Shown here in pieces: positions 1 through 6,332 of a DNA stretch of 6,457 nt. The notes beneath the pieces are model-generated. The model saw only the letters and a list, made by a program, of their open reading frames with translations. It did not search any database and had not been told where the DNA came from. Within the stretch, counting starts at the first letter, position 1. Every line of letters starts with the position of its first letter. The position numbers were made by a program, and so were the translations under genes. The stretch is from an uncultured Sphingorhabdus sp. (lineage in GTDB: Bacteria > Pseudomonadota > Alphaproteobacteria > Sphingomonadales > Sphingomonadaceae): the NCBI GenBank assembly GCA_937873665.1, contig CALMYW010000222.1, forward strand, positions 1 through 6,457, read 5' to 3'.

Positions 1-245
1 CCCGGCCGCAAATGTTTGCCGGTGTGACCTACAGCCTGTTCGTTGCGAATATGGTCATTGCGGCAGAACTCTTCCTGATCTTCAAGTCGCTGTGGTCTGT
101 TGTGATCGCTGCCCTTCTTCATATGATCGGTGTGTTGCTGTGCCTGCGTGAGCCGCGCTTTTTCGATCTCTGGATTGCGCGGGTTCGTCATTGTCCCCGT
201 ATCAAAAATCATGCGCTCTGGGGATGCAACTCCTATCGCCCCTGA
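1..245 (+). CDS. virB3: VirB3-family type IV secretion protein (5' end outside window)
   Basis: VirB3 is a small inner-membrane subunit of VirB/D4-type type IV secretion systems that works with the VirB4 ATPase in pilus assembly and DNA transfer. The frame is open from the first base. The codons before the first visible ATG (12) read R-P-Q, which suits the conserved 'TRP' region near the VirB3 N-terminus, so the true start lies upstream, probably by only a dozen or so codons. Two hydrophobic stretches follow (about codons 8-24 and 29-44 counted from the ATG), then the motif LREPRFFDLW and a basic tail ending NSYRP. The reading frame ends with TGA at 243-245 and overlaps the next gene, virB4, as is usual in virB operons. 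Identification is by recognition of the family pattern and is reinforced by the VirB4 start immediately downstream. Confidence 0.85.
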   Translation, partial: RPQMFAGVTYSLFVANMVIAAELFLIFKSLWSVVIAALLHMIGVLLCLREPRFFDLWIARVRHCPRIKNHALWGCNSYRP

Positions 246-346
246 CCAGCGACCCTCATGTGATCGCGCGTGAGGAGTCGGCGGGCAAACACTTGCCTTA
301 TGCGCGTCATGTCGATGACGTAACCGTAAGCGTCCGGTCATGTTGA
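224..346 (+). pseudogene. virB4: virB4 5' fragment (T4SS ATPase, truncated/frameshifted)
   Basis: An ATG at 224 opens a frame that overlaps the end of virB3 by 22 bases and reads MQLLSPLTSDPHV, followed by IAREESAGKHLPYARHVDD. This is the typical N-terminus of VirB4 proteins encoded directly after virB3. A full VirB4 is about 800 residues and carries Walker A and B motifs. Here the frame meets TGA at 344-346 after 40 codons. Just after codon 35 (base 328) the resemblance fades. A one-base shift near 335 would give a short VMLIM stretch that might belong to VirB4, but that frame also stops, at 373-375, and no plus-strand frame further right resembles VirB4. The remnant has no ATPase domain and cannot be functional. 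The start is too short for ordinary ORF calling and is supported by sequence pattern and gene order. No clear Shine-Dalgarno sequence is needed if translation is coupled to virB3. Confidence 0.75.
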
Positions 347-370
347 TTATGGCGGCCCATGAGGTGTTTC

Positions 371-862
371 TTAAATGACTGGTTCGCTGCTGGTGCCGCC
401 GGAACCGAAGCTCGTCCAACGATTTCGTTGGAGGCGAAACACCTGAATATCTACCCTACTGTGGACGGTACTTTTCCAGTGTACGTGGGTCGTTACGAAA
501 GCAAAATCGCCTCGAAATCGGGGAACGTGCAAGGTGCGGACTTCGAGACAGGAATCATCGGAGCGGGCGTCTTCTACTACGCGGAATCCTTGCCGAACTG
601 CTTGGTCTGGCATCTGGATCGAATTTGAGCGAAGGGGCTTCGCTTCGTCCCATGCTTGTGCTGCCCGATCGTAGCGCGGATCGCCCGCGTATGACAGTTT
701 TCCGTCTCCAAATGACAGCGCGGATGGCCAGTAATTGGGTCCGTCAGCCAGGGGACCAATTTTTGCGGTCAGGCAGGAATCCTTCCTCGCGACAACATCG
801 GCAAGGGCCCGTTCAAGGACTTCCTTCTCGATCGCCAGTGGGGCAACGACCGATGCCTTGTT
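371..862 (-). pseudogene. C-terminal fragment of an unrecognised protein, cut by the transposon end
   Basis: On the minus strand an open frame runs without a stop from the transposon edge (862) to TAA at 371-373, 163 codons. It continues open into the terminal repeat as far as the tnpA stop. The first part, NKASVVAPLAIEKEVLERAL, looks like a helix. The second half contains CLEVRTLHV, then RGDFAFVTTHVHW, then VFRLQRNRW. A hydrophobic beta pattern with 'GDxAFV' and a closing 'W' is seen in several small uncharacterised bacterial domains; this is only an impression. An internal ATG lies at 611-613, but the open frame upstream of it argues that the original start was further upstream and has been lost. 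Plus-strand frames over the same stretch are shorter and overlap one another. I do not recognise a family. It runs toward the virB4 remnant, tail to tail. Confidence 0.45.
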
Positions 863-943
863 GGGGTCGTTTGCGGGAGGGGGCGGAATCCTACGCTAAG
901 GCTTTGGCCAGCGATATTCTCCGGTGAGATTGATGTGTTCCCA
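863..943 (+). repeat. Left terminal inverted repeat (IRL) of the transposon, 81 bp
   Basis: It starts GGGGTCGTTTGCGGGAGG. The outer 38 bases end in TAAG, the usual size and boundary of a Tn3-family transposase-binding IR. Similarity to the other end continues to 81 bases (77/81), a known peculiarity of Tn5393. The inner part overlaps the 3' end of tnpA, whose TAG stop lies at 896-898 inside the repeat. Compared with IRR it differs at repeat positions 18, 24, 49 and 64, each time G here and A there. Confidence 0.95.
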
Positions 944-3781
944 TCCGAGCGGCGAAACATGGGCCAAGAGATCGGGCGATAGCAGCTTTCCATCGCGTTT
1001 CTGGTTTGCAACGACCTCGCCGAGCTTCATGGTGTTCCAGAAGATGATGATGGCGGCGAGCAGATTCATGCCGGCGATGCGGTAATGCTGGCCTTCGGCG
1101 GAACGGTCGCGGATTTCACCGCGGCGGTGGAAGCTGATTGCCCGCTTCAGCGCATGATGAGCTTCGCCTTTGTTGAGCCCGATCTGGGCACGCCGTTGGA
1201 GTTCGGCATCCAGAATCCAGTCGATCATGAACAGGGTGCGCTCGACGCGACCGACTTCCCGCAGGGCTGTCGCGAGCTCGTTCTGCCGCGGATAGGAGGC
1301 GAGTTTCCGCAGAATCTGGCTTGGCGCGACGGTCCCGGCAGCAATGGTGGCGGCGATGCGCAGGATGTCGGGCCAATTGCGCTCGATCATGGCTTGGTTG
1401 ACCTTTCCGCCGATCAACGCTCGCAGGTGCGCCGGGGCGGCCGACGGATTGAACGCGTAGAGCCGTTTGGATGGCAGGTCGCGGATGCGCGGAGCGAACC
1501 GGTAGCCGAGAATGGCACATGCGGCAAAGACGTGATCGGTGAAGCCGCCCGTGTCGGTGAACTGCTCGCGGATATGGCGTCCAGCATCGTTCATCAGCAG
1601 GCCATCGAGGATGTAAGGCGCTTCGCTTGCCGTTGCAGGAATCACCTGGGTTGCGAACGGCGCATATTGGTCGGAGACGTGGCTATAGGCTTTCAGGCCC
1701 GGGGTATTGCCATATTTCGCGTTGACCAGGTTCATGGCCTCACCTTGCTCTGTAGCGACGAAGAACTGTCCGTCGCTCGAAGCCGACGTGCCCATGCCCC
1801 AGAACCGGGCCATGGGTAACGCTGCCTGTGCCTCGACCACCATGGCCAGCGCCCGGTCATAGGCTTCGCCCTCGACATGCCACCGTCCAATGCGGATCAA
1901 TTCCCAGAAGGTGTGGGTGTTTGTCGCATCCGCCATTTTGCGCAAGCCGAGGTTGATCCCTTCCGCCAAGATAACGTTCATTAGCCCGATCCGGTCAGCG
2001 CAGGGTGCTCCTGTGCGCAGATGGGTGAACGCTTCGGTGAAGCCGGTCGCCGCATCCACCTCCAGCAGGAGATCGGTGATGCGCGTGGGCGGGATCTGCT
2101 TGTAGAGATCGAGCACCAGATCTTCGGCGCCTGTCGGCGCGGCGGCTTCGAGTTTCTCGATATGCAGAACGCCGTTTTCAATCGACCCGCCCGGGATCGT
2201 GCCTGCGCGAGCGGCACGGCCAAGCTCGCGCAACCGCATGTCGAGGCGAGCTTGCCGGTCTGCCAGCCATTCCTCCGGCCGCAATGGCACAGCGAGACGA
2301 CCGCCTTCCGCGATGGATTGTGCCGGAACGAGTGCGTGTTTCAGATCGCCATAGCGCCGGGACCTAGTAAGCCAGACATCTCCGGAGCGGAACGCATCGC
2401 GCAGATGGAACAGCACCGCGATCTCCCATAGGCGAGCGTCGCCAGCCCTCTGGGCCCGAAGGTGGCGATGCCATTTCGAGCTGGGCCGCAAGAAGCTGGT
2501 CATCGCGGCATCGTTCAAACCGGTACGAAGGGCCGTCACCGCTTCCAGAAGCGGCAGTGCAACGGGCGCAGCTCGCAGATCGAGCAGGCGCAACATGCGT
2601 GGAGCGTATCGGCGGAAGCGGTGATAACCGTCGAGCACATGATTGAGCGGATCGTCGGCCATGGTGGCGGTCAGCCTGGTTGCCATTGCAACAAGGGTTT
2701 TTAAGCCGTCCCACCCTGACCCACTCGCGATGACATCGCCCAGCGGCTGGCCATCATCCTGTGCATCGACCAGGGCGCCCCCGATCTCGGCGAAGGATTT
2801 CAGGGTGTCACGCACCACCCCCGCTTCGTCTGCGACCTTTGCATGGCAAATACGCTCCGAAGCACGGTAGAGACGGCCGACGATCCGGTCGTGGGTTTCG
2901 ACCACTGCGTCGGCCAACATCGCCTGCCATTCCGAGACGCAAACAGCCAAGATCGCAAGCCGCCTGTCCTCCGGGAGATCGCGCATGCCGTCGGCATAAT
3001 ACCGTTCACCCTGCCTGCGCAGACGAGTCACCCGATGGGCAGGAACGCCGGCAAGCAGATCCTCGGGGAGATCGATGCGTTGCAGATATTCGAGCCGGTC
3101 GAGCAGCCGGTTGGCCGACGAAGAGTTCGAGCCAGGCTCGAACTGGCGCAGCCACACAAAACGGGTCACCCGATCATCAGCCGTCTCCTCGAGCAATGCC
3201 AGCAACTGTTCTCGGATCGACATAGGCAGCCGACTGGCGATCCTCGTCTCGATGCGTCGCTCGGCATCGACGAGAGCCGCGGCACAAAGCCGCTCGATCG
3301 TGGATGTCGCGGGAAGGACAGTGCGGGTGCGTCGGCACTCGGCTACGAAGCGACGGGCGATATCCTCGTTCGACACCGCCATCTCGGCTTCTCGGAACAA
3401 CCATTCCTTCAGCTCGCTCGCACCACGTCCGGAGAAGGTGCGGAAGCCGTAGAGCCCCCGTAACTCGGCAAGATGCTCGTGCCGTGTTTCCTCGCGGGCA
3501 GCATAGTCTACGAGATCGTCGGCACCCAGGCCAAGCTGCGCTCCGATAAATTCGATGACCTCTGCAGGGATCAGTTCGCCTGGAGCCAGCACCCGGCCGG
3601 GATAGCGCAGGACACACAATTGCAGGGCGAAGCCGAACCTGTTGTGAGCGCGCCGACGCAGCCTGATATGCCCAAGGTCTTCATCACTCAGCGTATAGTG
3701 CTTGAGCAAATCCGTCTGTGAAGTCGGCAAGCGCAACAGCGCGTCTTTCTGCCGATCGGTTAGAGTGACGCGACGCGGCAT
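896..3781 (-). CDS. tnpA: Tn3-family transposase TnpA
   Basis: TnpA is the DDE transposase that binds both terminal repeats and joins donor and target replicons into a cointegrate by replicative transposition. At 961 residues it is close to the usual 950-1000 of the family. The N-terminal DUF4158-like DNA-binding region (MPRRVTLTDRQ onward) is followed by the long central part and a C-terminal catalytic domain. By family alignment and spacing I assign the triad to D670 (in SSDGQ), D743 (in FTDTGG) and E873 (in NKGEAHHAL); the 130-residue D-to-E spacing equals that of Tn3 and Tn4430. ATG at 3781 is preceded by AGGA (complement of 3788-3791) six bases away, which supports this start. The gene diverges from tnpR across the res region, and in Tn3 relatives with this layout TnpR represses both promoters. 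No frameshift or internal stop is seen. The last 16 codons lie in IRL. Confidence 0.97.
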   Translation of the reverse strand: MPRRVTLTDRQKDALLRLPTSQTDLLKHYTLSDEDLGHIRLRRRAHNRFGFALQLCVLRYPGRVLAPGELIPAEVIEFIGAQLGLGADDLVDYAAREETRHEHLAELRGLYGFRTFSGRGASELKEWLFREAEMAVSNEDIARRFVAECRRTRTVLPATSTIERLCAAALVDAERRIETRIASRLPMSIREQLLALLEETADDRVTRFVWLRQFEPGSNSSSANRLLDRLEYLQRIDLPEDLLAGVPAHRVTRLRRQGERYYADGMRDLPEDRRLAILAVCVSEWQAMLADAVVETHDRIVGRLYRASERICHAKVADEAGVVRDTLKSFAEIGGALVDAQDDGQPLGDVIASGSGWDGLKTLVAMATRLTATMADDPLNHVLDGYHRFRRYAPRMLRLLDLRAAPVALPLLEAVTALRTGLNDAAMTSFLRPSSKWHRHLRAQRAGDARLWEIAVLFHLRDAFRSGDVWLTRSRRYGDLKHALVPAQSIAEGGRLAVPLRPEEWLADRQARLDMRLRELGRAARAGTIPGGSIENGVLHIEKLEAAAPTGAEDLVLDLYKQIPPTRITDLLLEVDAATGFTEAFTHLRTGAPCADRIGLMNVILAEGINLGLRKMADATNTHTFWELIRIGRWHVEGEAYDRALAMVVEAQAALPMARFWGMGTSASSDGQFFVATEQGEAMNLVNAKYGNTPGLKAYSHVSDQYAPFATQVIPATASEAPYILDGLLMNDAGRHIREQFTDTGGFTDHVFAACAILGYRFAPRIRDLPSKRLYAFNPSAAPAHLRALIGGKVNQAMIERNWPDILRIAATIAAGTVAPSQILRKLASYPRQNELATALREVGRVERTLFMIDWILDAELQRRAQIGLNKGEAHHALKRAISFHRRGEIRDRSAEGQHYRIAGMNLLAAIIIFWNTMKLGEVVANQKRDGKLLSPDLLAHVSPLGWEHINLTGEYRWPKP

Positions 3782-3906
3782 ACATGTTCCTTTTTCAAAA
3801 TCTGATAGCGTTCAAGACGCTTTGTTTATGAAGCTGGTTGAGATACATTTCCAGAGGTCAATGCAATCGTGGCCGAAGCGCCGCCTCAAACCAACGTTTG
3901 TGATAC
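3782..3906. promoter_or_regulatory. res: tnpA-tnpR divergent intergenic region, presumed res site and promoters
   Basis: This 125-bp gap between divergently transcribed transposase and resolvase genes is where Tn3-family elements place res, a site of about 120 bp with three resolvase-binding subsites that also covers both promoters. Visible structure: inverted arms AGCGT (3807-3811) and ACGCT (3817-3821) around a five-base spacer, a possible crossover subsite, and two similar direct copies, GGTTGAGATACAT (3836-3848) and GTTTGTGATACAT (3896-3908), about 60 bases apart, the second running into the tnpR start. A weak tnpR promoter could be TTGAGA (3838-3843) with TGCAAT (3862-3867) at 18-base spacing. 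The location is firm by analogy; the subsite boundaries are inference. Confidence 0.65.
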
Positions 3907-4521
3907 ATGCTGATCGGATATGCCCGCGTCTCCAAAGCCGATGGCTCGCAGTCTCTCGACCTGCAGCACGACGCCTTGCGCGCCGCAGGTGTCGAACGGG
4001 ACAATATCTATGATGATCTTGCTTCCGGCGGTCGTGATGATCGCCCTGGCTTGACTGCCTGCCTCAAGTCATTGCGTGACGGCGATGTGCTGGTGGTCTG
4101 GAAGCTCGATCGCCTCGGACGATCGCTTGCCCATCTGGTCAACACGGTGAAGGAGCTGTCAGACCGCAAGATCGGCCTGCGGGTTCTGACTGGAAAGGGC
4201 GCTCAGATCGACACCACGACTGCGTCCGGTCGCATGGTGTTCGGAATCTTCGCCACCTTGGCCGAGTTCGAGCGGGATCTGATCCGAGAGCGCACCATGG
4301 CGGGTCTCGCCTCCGCGAGAGCGCGCGGTCGCAAGGGCGGACGAAAATTCGCGCTCACCAAAGCTCAGGTGCGTCTCGCGCAAGCCGCCATGGCCCAGCG
4401 CGATACTTCAGTTTCCGATCTCTGCAAGGAACTCGGCATCGAGCGCGTCACTCTCTACCGATATGTCGGTCCCAAAGGCGAGCTCAGAGACCATGGAAAG
4501 CATGTTCTCGGACTTACGTAG
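3907..4521 (+). CDS. tnpR: TnpR resolvase (serine recombinase)
   Basis: TnpR resolves the transposition cointegrate by site-specific recombination at res, and in Tn3 relatives it represses tnpA and itself. The 204 residues begin MLIGYARVS, giving the catalytic serine at position 9 and the conserved R7. Further family residues are R46 (in DDRPGL) and R69 and R72 (in KLDRLGRS), and the long E helix begins near FERDLIRER (121-129). A C-terminal helix-turn-helix spans about 150-187 (ALTKAQ to TLYRYV). A short tail after it makes the protein somewhat longer than the 185-residue Tn3 enzyme. I see no good Shine-Dalgarno sequence before ATG 3907, but starting at MLIGYARVS matches the family exactly. 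The gene is intact, unlike in the IS6100-bearing Xanthomonas variant, and is followed after 65 bases by strA in the same direction. Confidence 0.96.
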   Translation: MLIGYARVSKADGSQSLDLQHDALRAAGVERDNIYDDLASGGRDDRPGLTACLKSLRDGDVLVVWKLDRLGRSLAHLVNTVKELSDRKIGLRVLTGKGAQIDTTTASGRMVFGIFATLAEFERDLIRERTMAGLASARARGRKGGRKFALTKAQVRLAQAAMAQRDTSVSDLCKELGIERVTLYRYVGPKGELRDHGKHVLGLT

Positions 4522-4586
4522 CAACTCGTTTCTTTTCGCAGGTTGAGCCACCTCCGCGCTTCATCAGAAAACTGAAGGAACCTCCA
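4522..4586 (+). promoter_or_regulatory. strA leader with ribosome binding site, no IS1133
   Basis: This 65-base gap separates tnpR from strA. GAAGGA at 4574-4579 lies seven bases before the TTG start of strA and is a good Shine-Dalgarno match that supports the non-ATG start. In Erwinia amylovora IS1133 lies upstream of strA and supplies a strong promoter; here the gap is uninterrupted. I see no convincing -35/-10 pair within it, so strA-strB is likely read from a promoter in or upstream of tnpR, which would tie resistance to TnpR repression. That link is inference. Confidence 0.6.
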
Positions 4587-5390
4587 TTGAATCGAACTAA
4601 TATTTTTTTTGGTGAATCGCATTCTGACTGGTTGCCTGTCAGAGGCGGAGAATCTGGTGATTTTGTTTTTCGACGTGGTGACGGGCATGCCTTCGCGAAA
4701 ATCGCACCTGCTTCCCGCCGCGGTGAGCTCGCTGGAGAGCGTGACCGCCTCATTTGGCTCAAAGGTCGAGGTGTGGCTTGCCCCGAGGTGATCAACTGGC
4801 AGGAGGAACAGGAGGGTGCATGCTTGGTGATAACGGCAATTCCGGGAGTACCGGCGGCTGATCTGTCTGGAGCGGATTTGCTCAAAGCGTGGCCGTCAAT
4901 GGGGCAGCAACTTGGCGCTGTTCACAGCCTATCGGTTGATCAATGTCCGTTTGAGCGCAGGCTGTCGCGAATGTTCGGACGCGCCGTTGATGTGGTGTCC
5001 CGCAATGCCGTCAATCCCGACTTCTTACCGGACGAGGACAAGAGTACGCCGCAGCTCGATCTTTTGGCTCGTGTCGAACGAGAGCTACCGGTGCGGCTCG
5101 ACCAAGAGCGCACCGATATGGTTGTTTGCCATGGTGATCCCTGCATGCCGAACTTCATGGTGGACCCTAAAACTCTTCAATGCACGGGTCTGATCGACCT
5201 TGGGCGGCTCGGAACAGCAGATCGCTATGCCGATTTGGCACTCATGATTGCTAACGCCGAAGAGAACTGGGCAGCGCCAGATGAAGCAGAGCGCGCCTTC
5301 GCTGTCCTATTCAATGTATTGGGGATCGAAGCCCCCGACCGCGAACGCCTTGCCTTCTATCTGCGATTGGACCCTCTGACTTGGGGTTGA
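4587..5390 (+). CDS. strA: Streptomycin 3''-phosphotransferase APH(3'')-Ib (StrA)
   Basis: StrA transfers phosphate from ATP to the 3'' hydroxyl of streptomycin in the cytoplasm and so inactivates it. I recognise the 267-residue protein from MNRTNIFFGESHSDW through to LRLDPLTWG, the full length of APH(3'')-Ib (also called aph(3'')-Ib). The kinase-like fold shows a probable ATP-binding lysine K38 (in HAFAKIA), the catalytic loop H182-G183-D184 with N189 (CHGDPCMPNF) and the metal-binding D204 in LIDLGRLG. The start is TTG, as in reference copies, with GAAGGA seven bases upstream. The last base of its TGA stop is the first base of the strB ATG, so the two are translationally coupled. No disruption is visible. 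Whether there are allele-level substitutions against the reference cannot be judged here. Confidence 0.98.
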   Translation: MNRTNIFFGESHSDWLPVRGGESGDFVFRRGDGHAFAKIAPASRRGELAGERDRLIWLKGRGVACPEVINWQEEQEGACLVITAIPGVPAADLSGADLLKAWPSMGQQLGAVHSLSVDQCPFERRLSRMFGRAVDVVSRNAVNPDFLPDEDKSTPQLDLLARVERELPVRLDQERTDMVVCHGDPCMPNFMVDPKTLQCTGLIDLGRLGTADRYADLALMIANAEENWAAPDEAERAFAVLFNVLGIEAPDRERLAFYLRLDPLTWG

Positions 5391-6226
5391 TGTTCATGCC
5401 GCCTGTTTTTCCTGCTCATTGGCACGTTTCGCAACCTGTTCTCATTGCGGACACCTTTTCCAGCCTCGTTTGGAAAGTTTCATTGCCAGACGGGACTCCT
5501 GCAATCGTCAAGGGATTGAAACCTATAGAAGACATTGCTGATGAACTGCGCGGGGCCGACTATCTGGTATGGCGCAATGGGAGGGGAGCAGTCCGGTTGC
5601 TCGGTCGTGAGAACAATCTGATGTTGCTCGAATATGCCGGGGAGCGAATGCTCTCTCACATCGTTGCCGAGCACGGCGACTACCAGGCGACCGAAATTGC
5701 AGCGGAACTAATGGCGAAGCTGTATGCCGCATCTGAGGAACCCCTGCCTTCTGCCCTTCTCCCGATCCGGGATCGCTTTGCAGCTTTGTTTCAGCGGGCG
5801 CGCGATGATCAAAACGCAGGTTGTCAAACTGACTACGTCCACGCGGCGATTATAGCCGATCAAATGATGAGCAATGCCTCGGAACTGCGTGGGCTACATG
5901 GCGATCTGCATCATGAAAACATCATGTTCTCCAGTCGCGGCTGGCTGGTGATAGATCCCGTCGGTCTGGTCGGTGAAGTGGGCTTTGGCGCCGCCAATAT
6001 GTTCTACGATCCGGCTGACAGAGACGACCTTTGTCTCGATCCTAGACGCATTGCACAGATGGCGGACGCATTCTCTCGTGCGCTGGACGTCGATCCGCGT
6101 CGCCTGCTCGACCAGGCGTACGCTTATGGGTGCCTTTCCGCAGCTTGGAACGCGGATGGAGAAGAGGAGCAACGCGATCTAGCTATCGCGGCCGCGATCA
6201 AGCAGGTGCGACAGACGTCATACTAG
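5390..6226 (+). CDS. strB: Streptomycin 6-phosphotransferase APH(6)-Id (StrB)
   Basis: StrB phosphorylates streptomycin at the 6-hydroxyl of the streptidine ring and acts with StrA to give high-level resistance. The 278-residue protein starts MFMPPVFPAHWH and ends KQVRQTSY, full length for APH(6)-Id. Motifs: K41 (in PAIVKG), the catalytic loop H170-G171-D172 with N177 (HGDLHHENIMF), and D189 in VIDPVG. A longer reading from TTG at 5381 would add only MGL. ATG at 5390 is preferred because it overlaps the strA stop in TGATG and matches the known N-terminus. Coupling to strA probably sets its expression. The gene ends 25 bases before the right terminal repeat, leaving no room for a separate terminator, and none is seen. 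Confidence 0.98.
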   Translation: MFMPPVFPAHWHVSQPVLIADTFSSLVWKVSLPDGTPAIVKGLKPIEDIADELRGADYLVWRNGRGAVRLLGRENNLMLLEYAGERMLSHIVAEHGDYQATEIAAELMAKLYAASEEPLPSALLPIRDRFAALFQRARDDQNAGCQTDYVHAAIIADQMMSNASELRGLHGDLHHENIMFSSRGWLVIDPVGLVGEVGFGAANMFYDPADRDDLCLDPRRIAQMADAFSRALDVDPRRLLDQAYAYGCLSAAWNADGEEEQRDLAIAAAIKQVRQTSY

Positions 6227-6251
6227 ATATCAAGCGACTTCTCCTATCCCC

Positions 6252-6332
6252 TGGGAACACATCAATCTTACCGGAGAATATCGTTGGCCAAAGCCTTAGC
6301 GTAGGATTTCGCCCTCTCCCGCAAACGACCCC
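6252..6332 (-). repeat. Right terminal inverted repeat (IRR) of the transposon, 81 bp
   Basis: Read on the minus strand from 6332 it begins GGGGTCGTTTGCGGGAGAG and matches IRL for 81 bases with four mismatches. The outer 38 bases form the transposase-binding end, again closing in TAAG. It is non-coding, whereas the equivalent inner part of IRL encodes the C-terminus of TnpA. Confidence 0.95.

Larger units (their letters stand above)
863..6332. mobile_element. Tn5393: Tn5393-type Tn3-family transposon, insertion-free form (Tn5393a/c-like)
   Basis: The element is bounded by 81-bp inverted repeats beginning GGGGTCGTTTGCGGGAG at both ends. It holds divergent tnpA and tnpR with a res-sized gap between them, followed by the strA-strB passenger operon. 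Its 5470-bp length is what I expect for Tn5393 without an inserted IS: as I recall, the Erwinia amylovora original is about 6.7 kb including the roughly 1.2-kb IS1133. The tnpR-strA gap here is only 65 bases and tnpR is uninterrupted, so neither IS1133 nor the IS6100 of the Xanthomonas variant is present. All genes and both ends look intact, so it may be transposition-competent. The five bases outside each end differ (TTGTT left, AAAGG right), so the expected 5-bp target duplication is missing. Confidence 0.95.

Noticed and set aside
415..432. Perfect palindrome TCCAACGA-TT-TCGTTGGA
   Set aside because: About one such 8-bp arm pair with a short spacer is expected by chance in a window of this size, it lies inside the presumed coding frame and nothing nearby suggests an operator.
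362..444. Inverted 9-mer AGGTGTTTC / GAAACACCT bracketing the 3' end of the unknown gene
   Set aside because: Many 9-bp inverted pairs occur by chance in 6.4 kb. No transposase or duplication accompanies it, so I do not call it an IS end.
359..628. 89-codon plus-strand open frame
   Set aside because: It overlaps the longer continuous minus-strand frame (371-862), does not continue VirB4 and shows no recognisable motif, so it is most likely a shadow of the opposite strand.
625..927. 100-codon plus-strand open frame running into IRL
   Set aside because: It lies antisense to the minus-strand frame, is rich in arginine, proline and serine as GC-rich shadows are, and crosses the transposon boundary.
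1085..1819. 244-codon plus-strand open frame antisense to tnpA
   Set aside because: It is the antisense shadow of a conserved transposase gene in a GC-rich sequence and has no recognisable domain.
2843..3463. 206-codon plus-strand open frame antisense to tnpA
   Set aside because: As above: fully inside tnpA, arginine-rich, with no family pattern.
5381..5389. Upstream TTG start for strB giving a 281-residue product
   Set aside because: The ATG at 5390 overlaps the strA stop, matches the known 278-residue StrB and is the better start.
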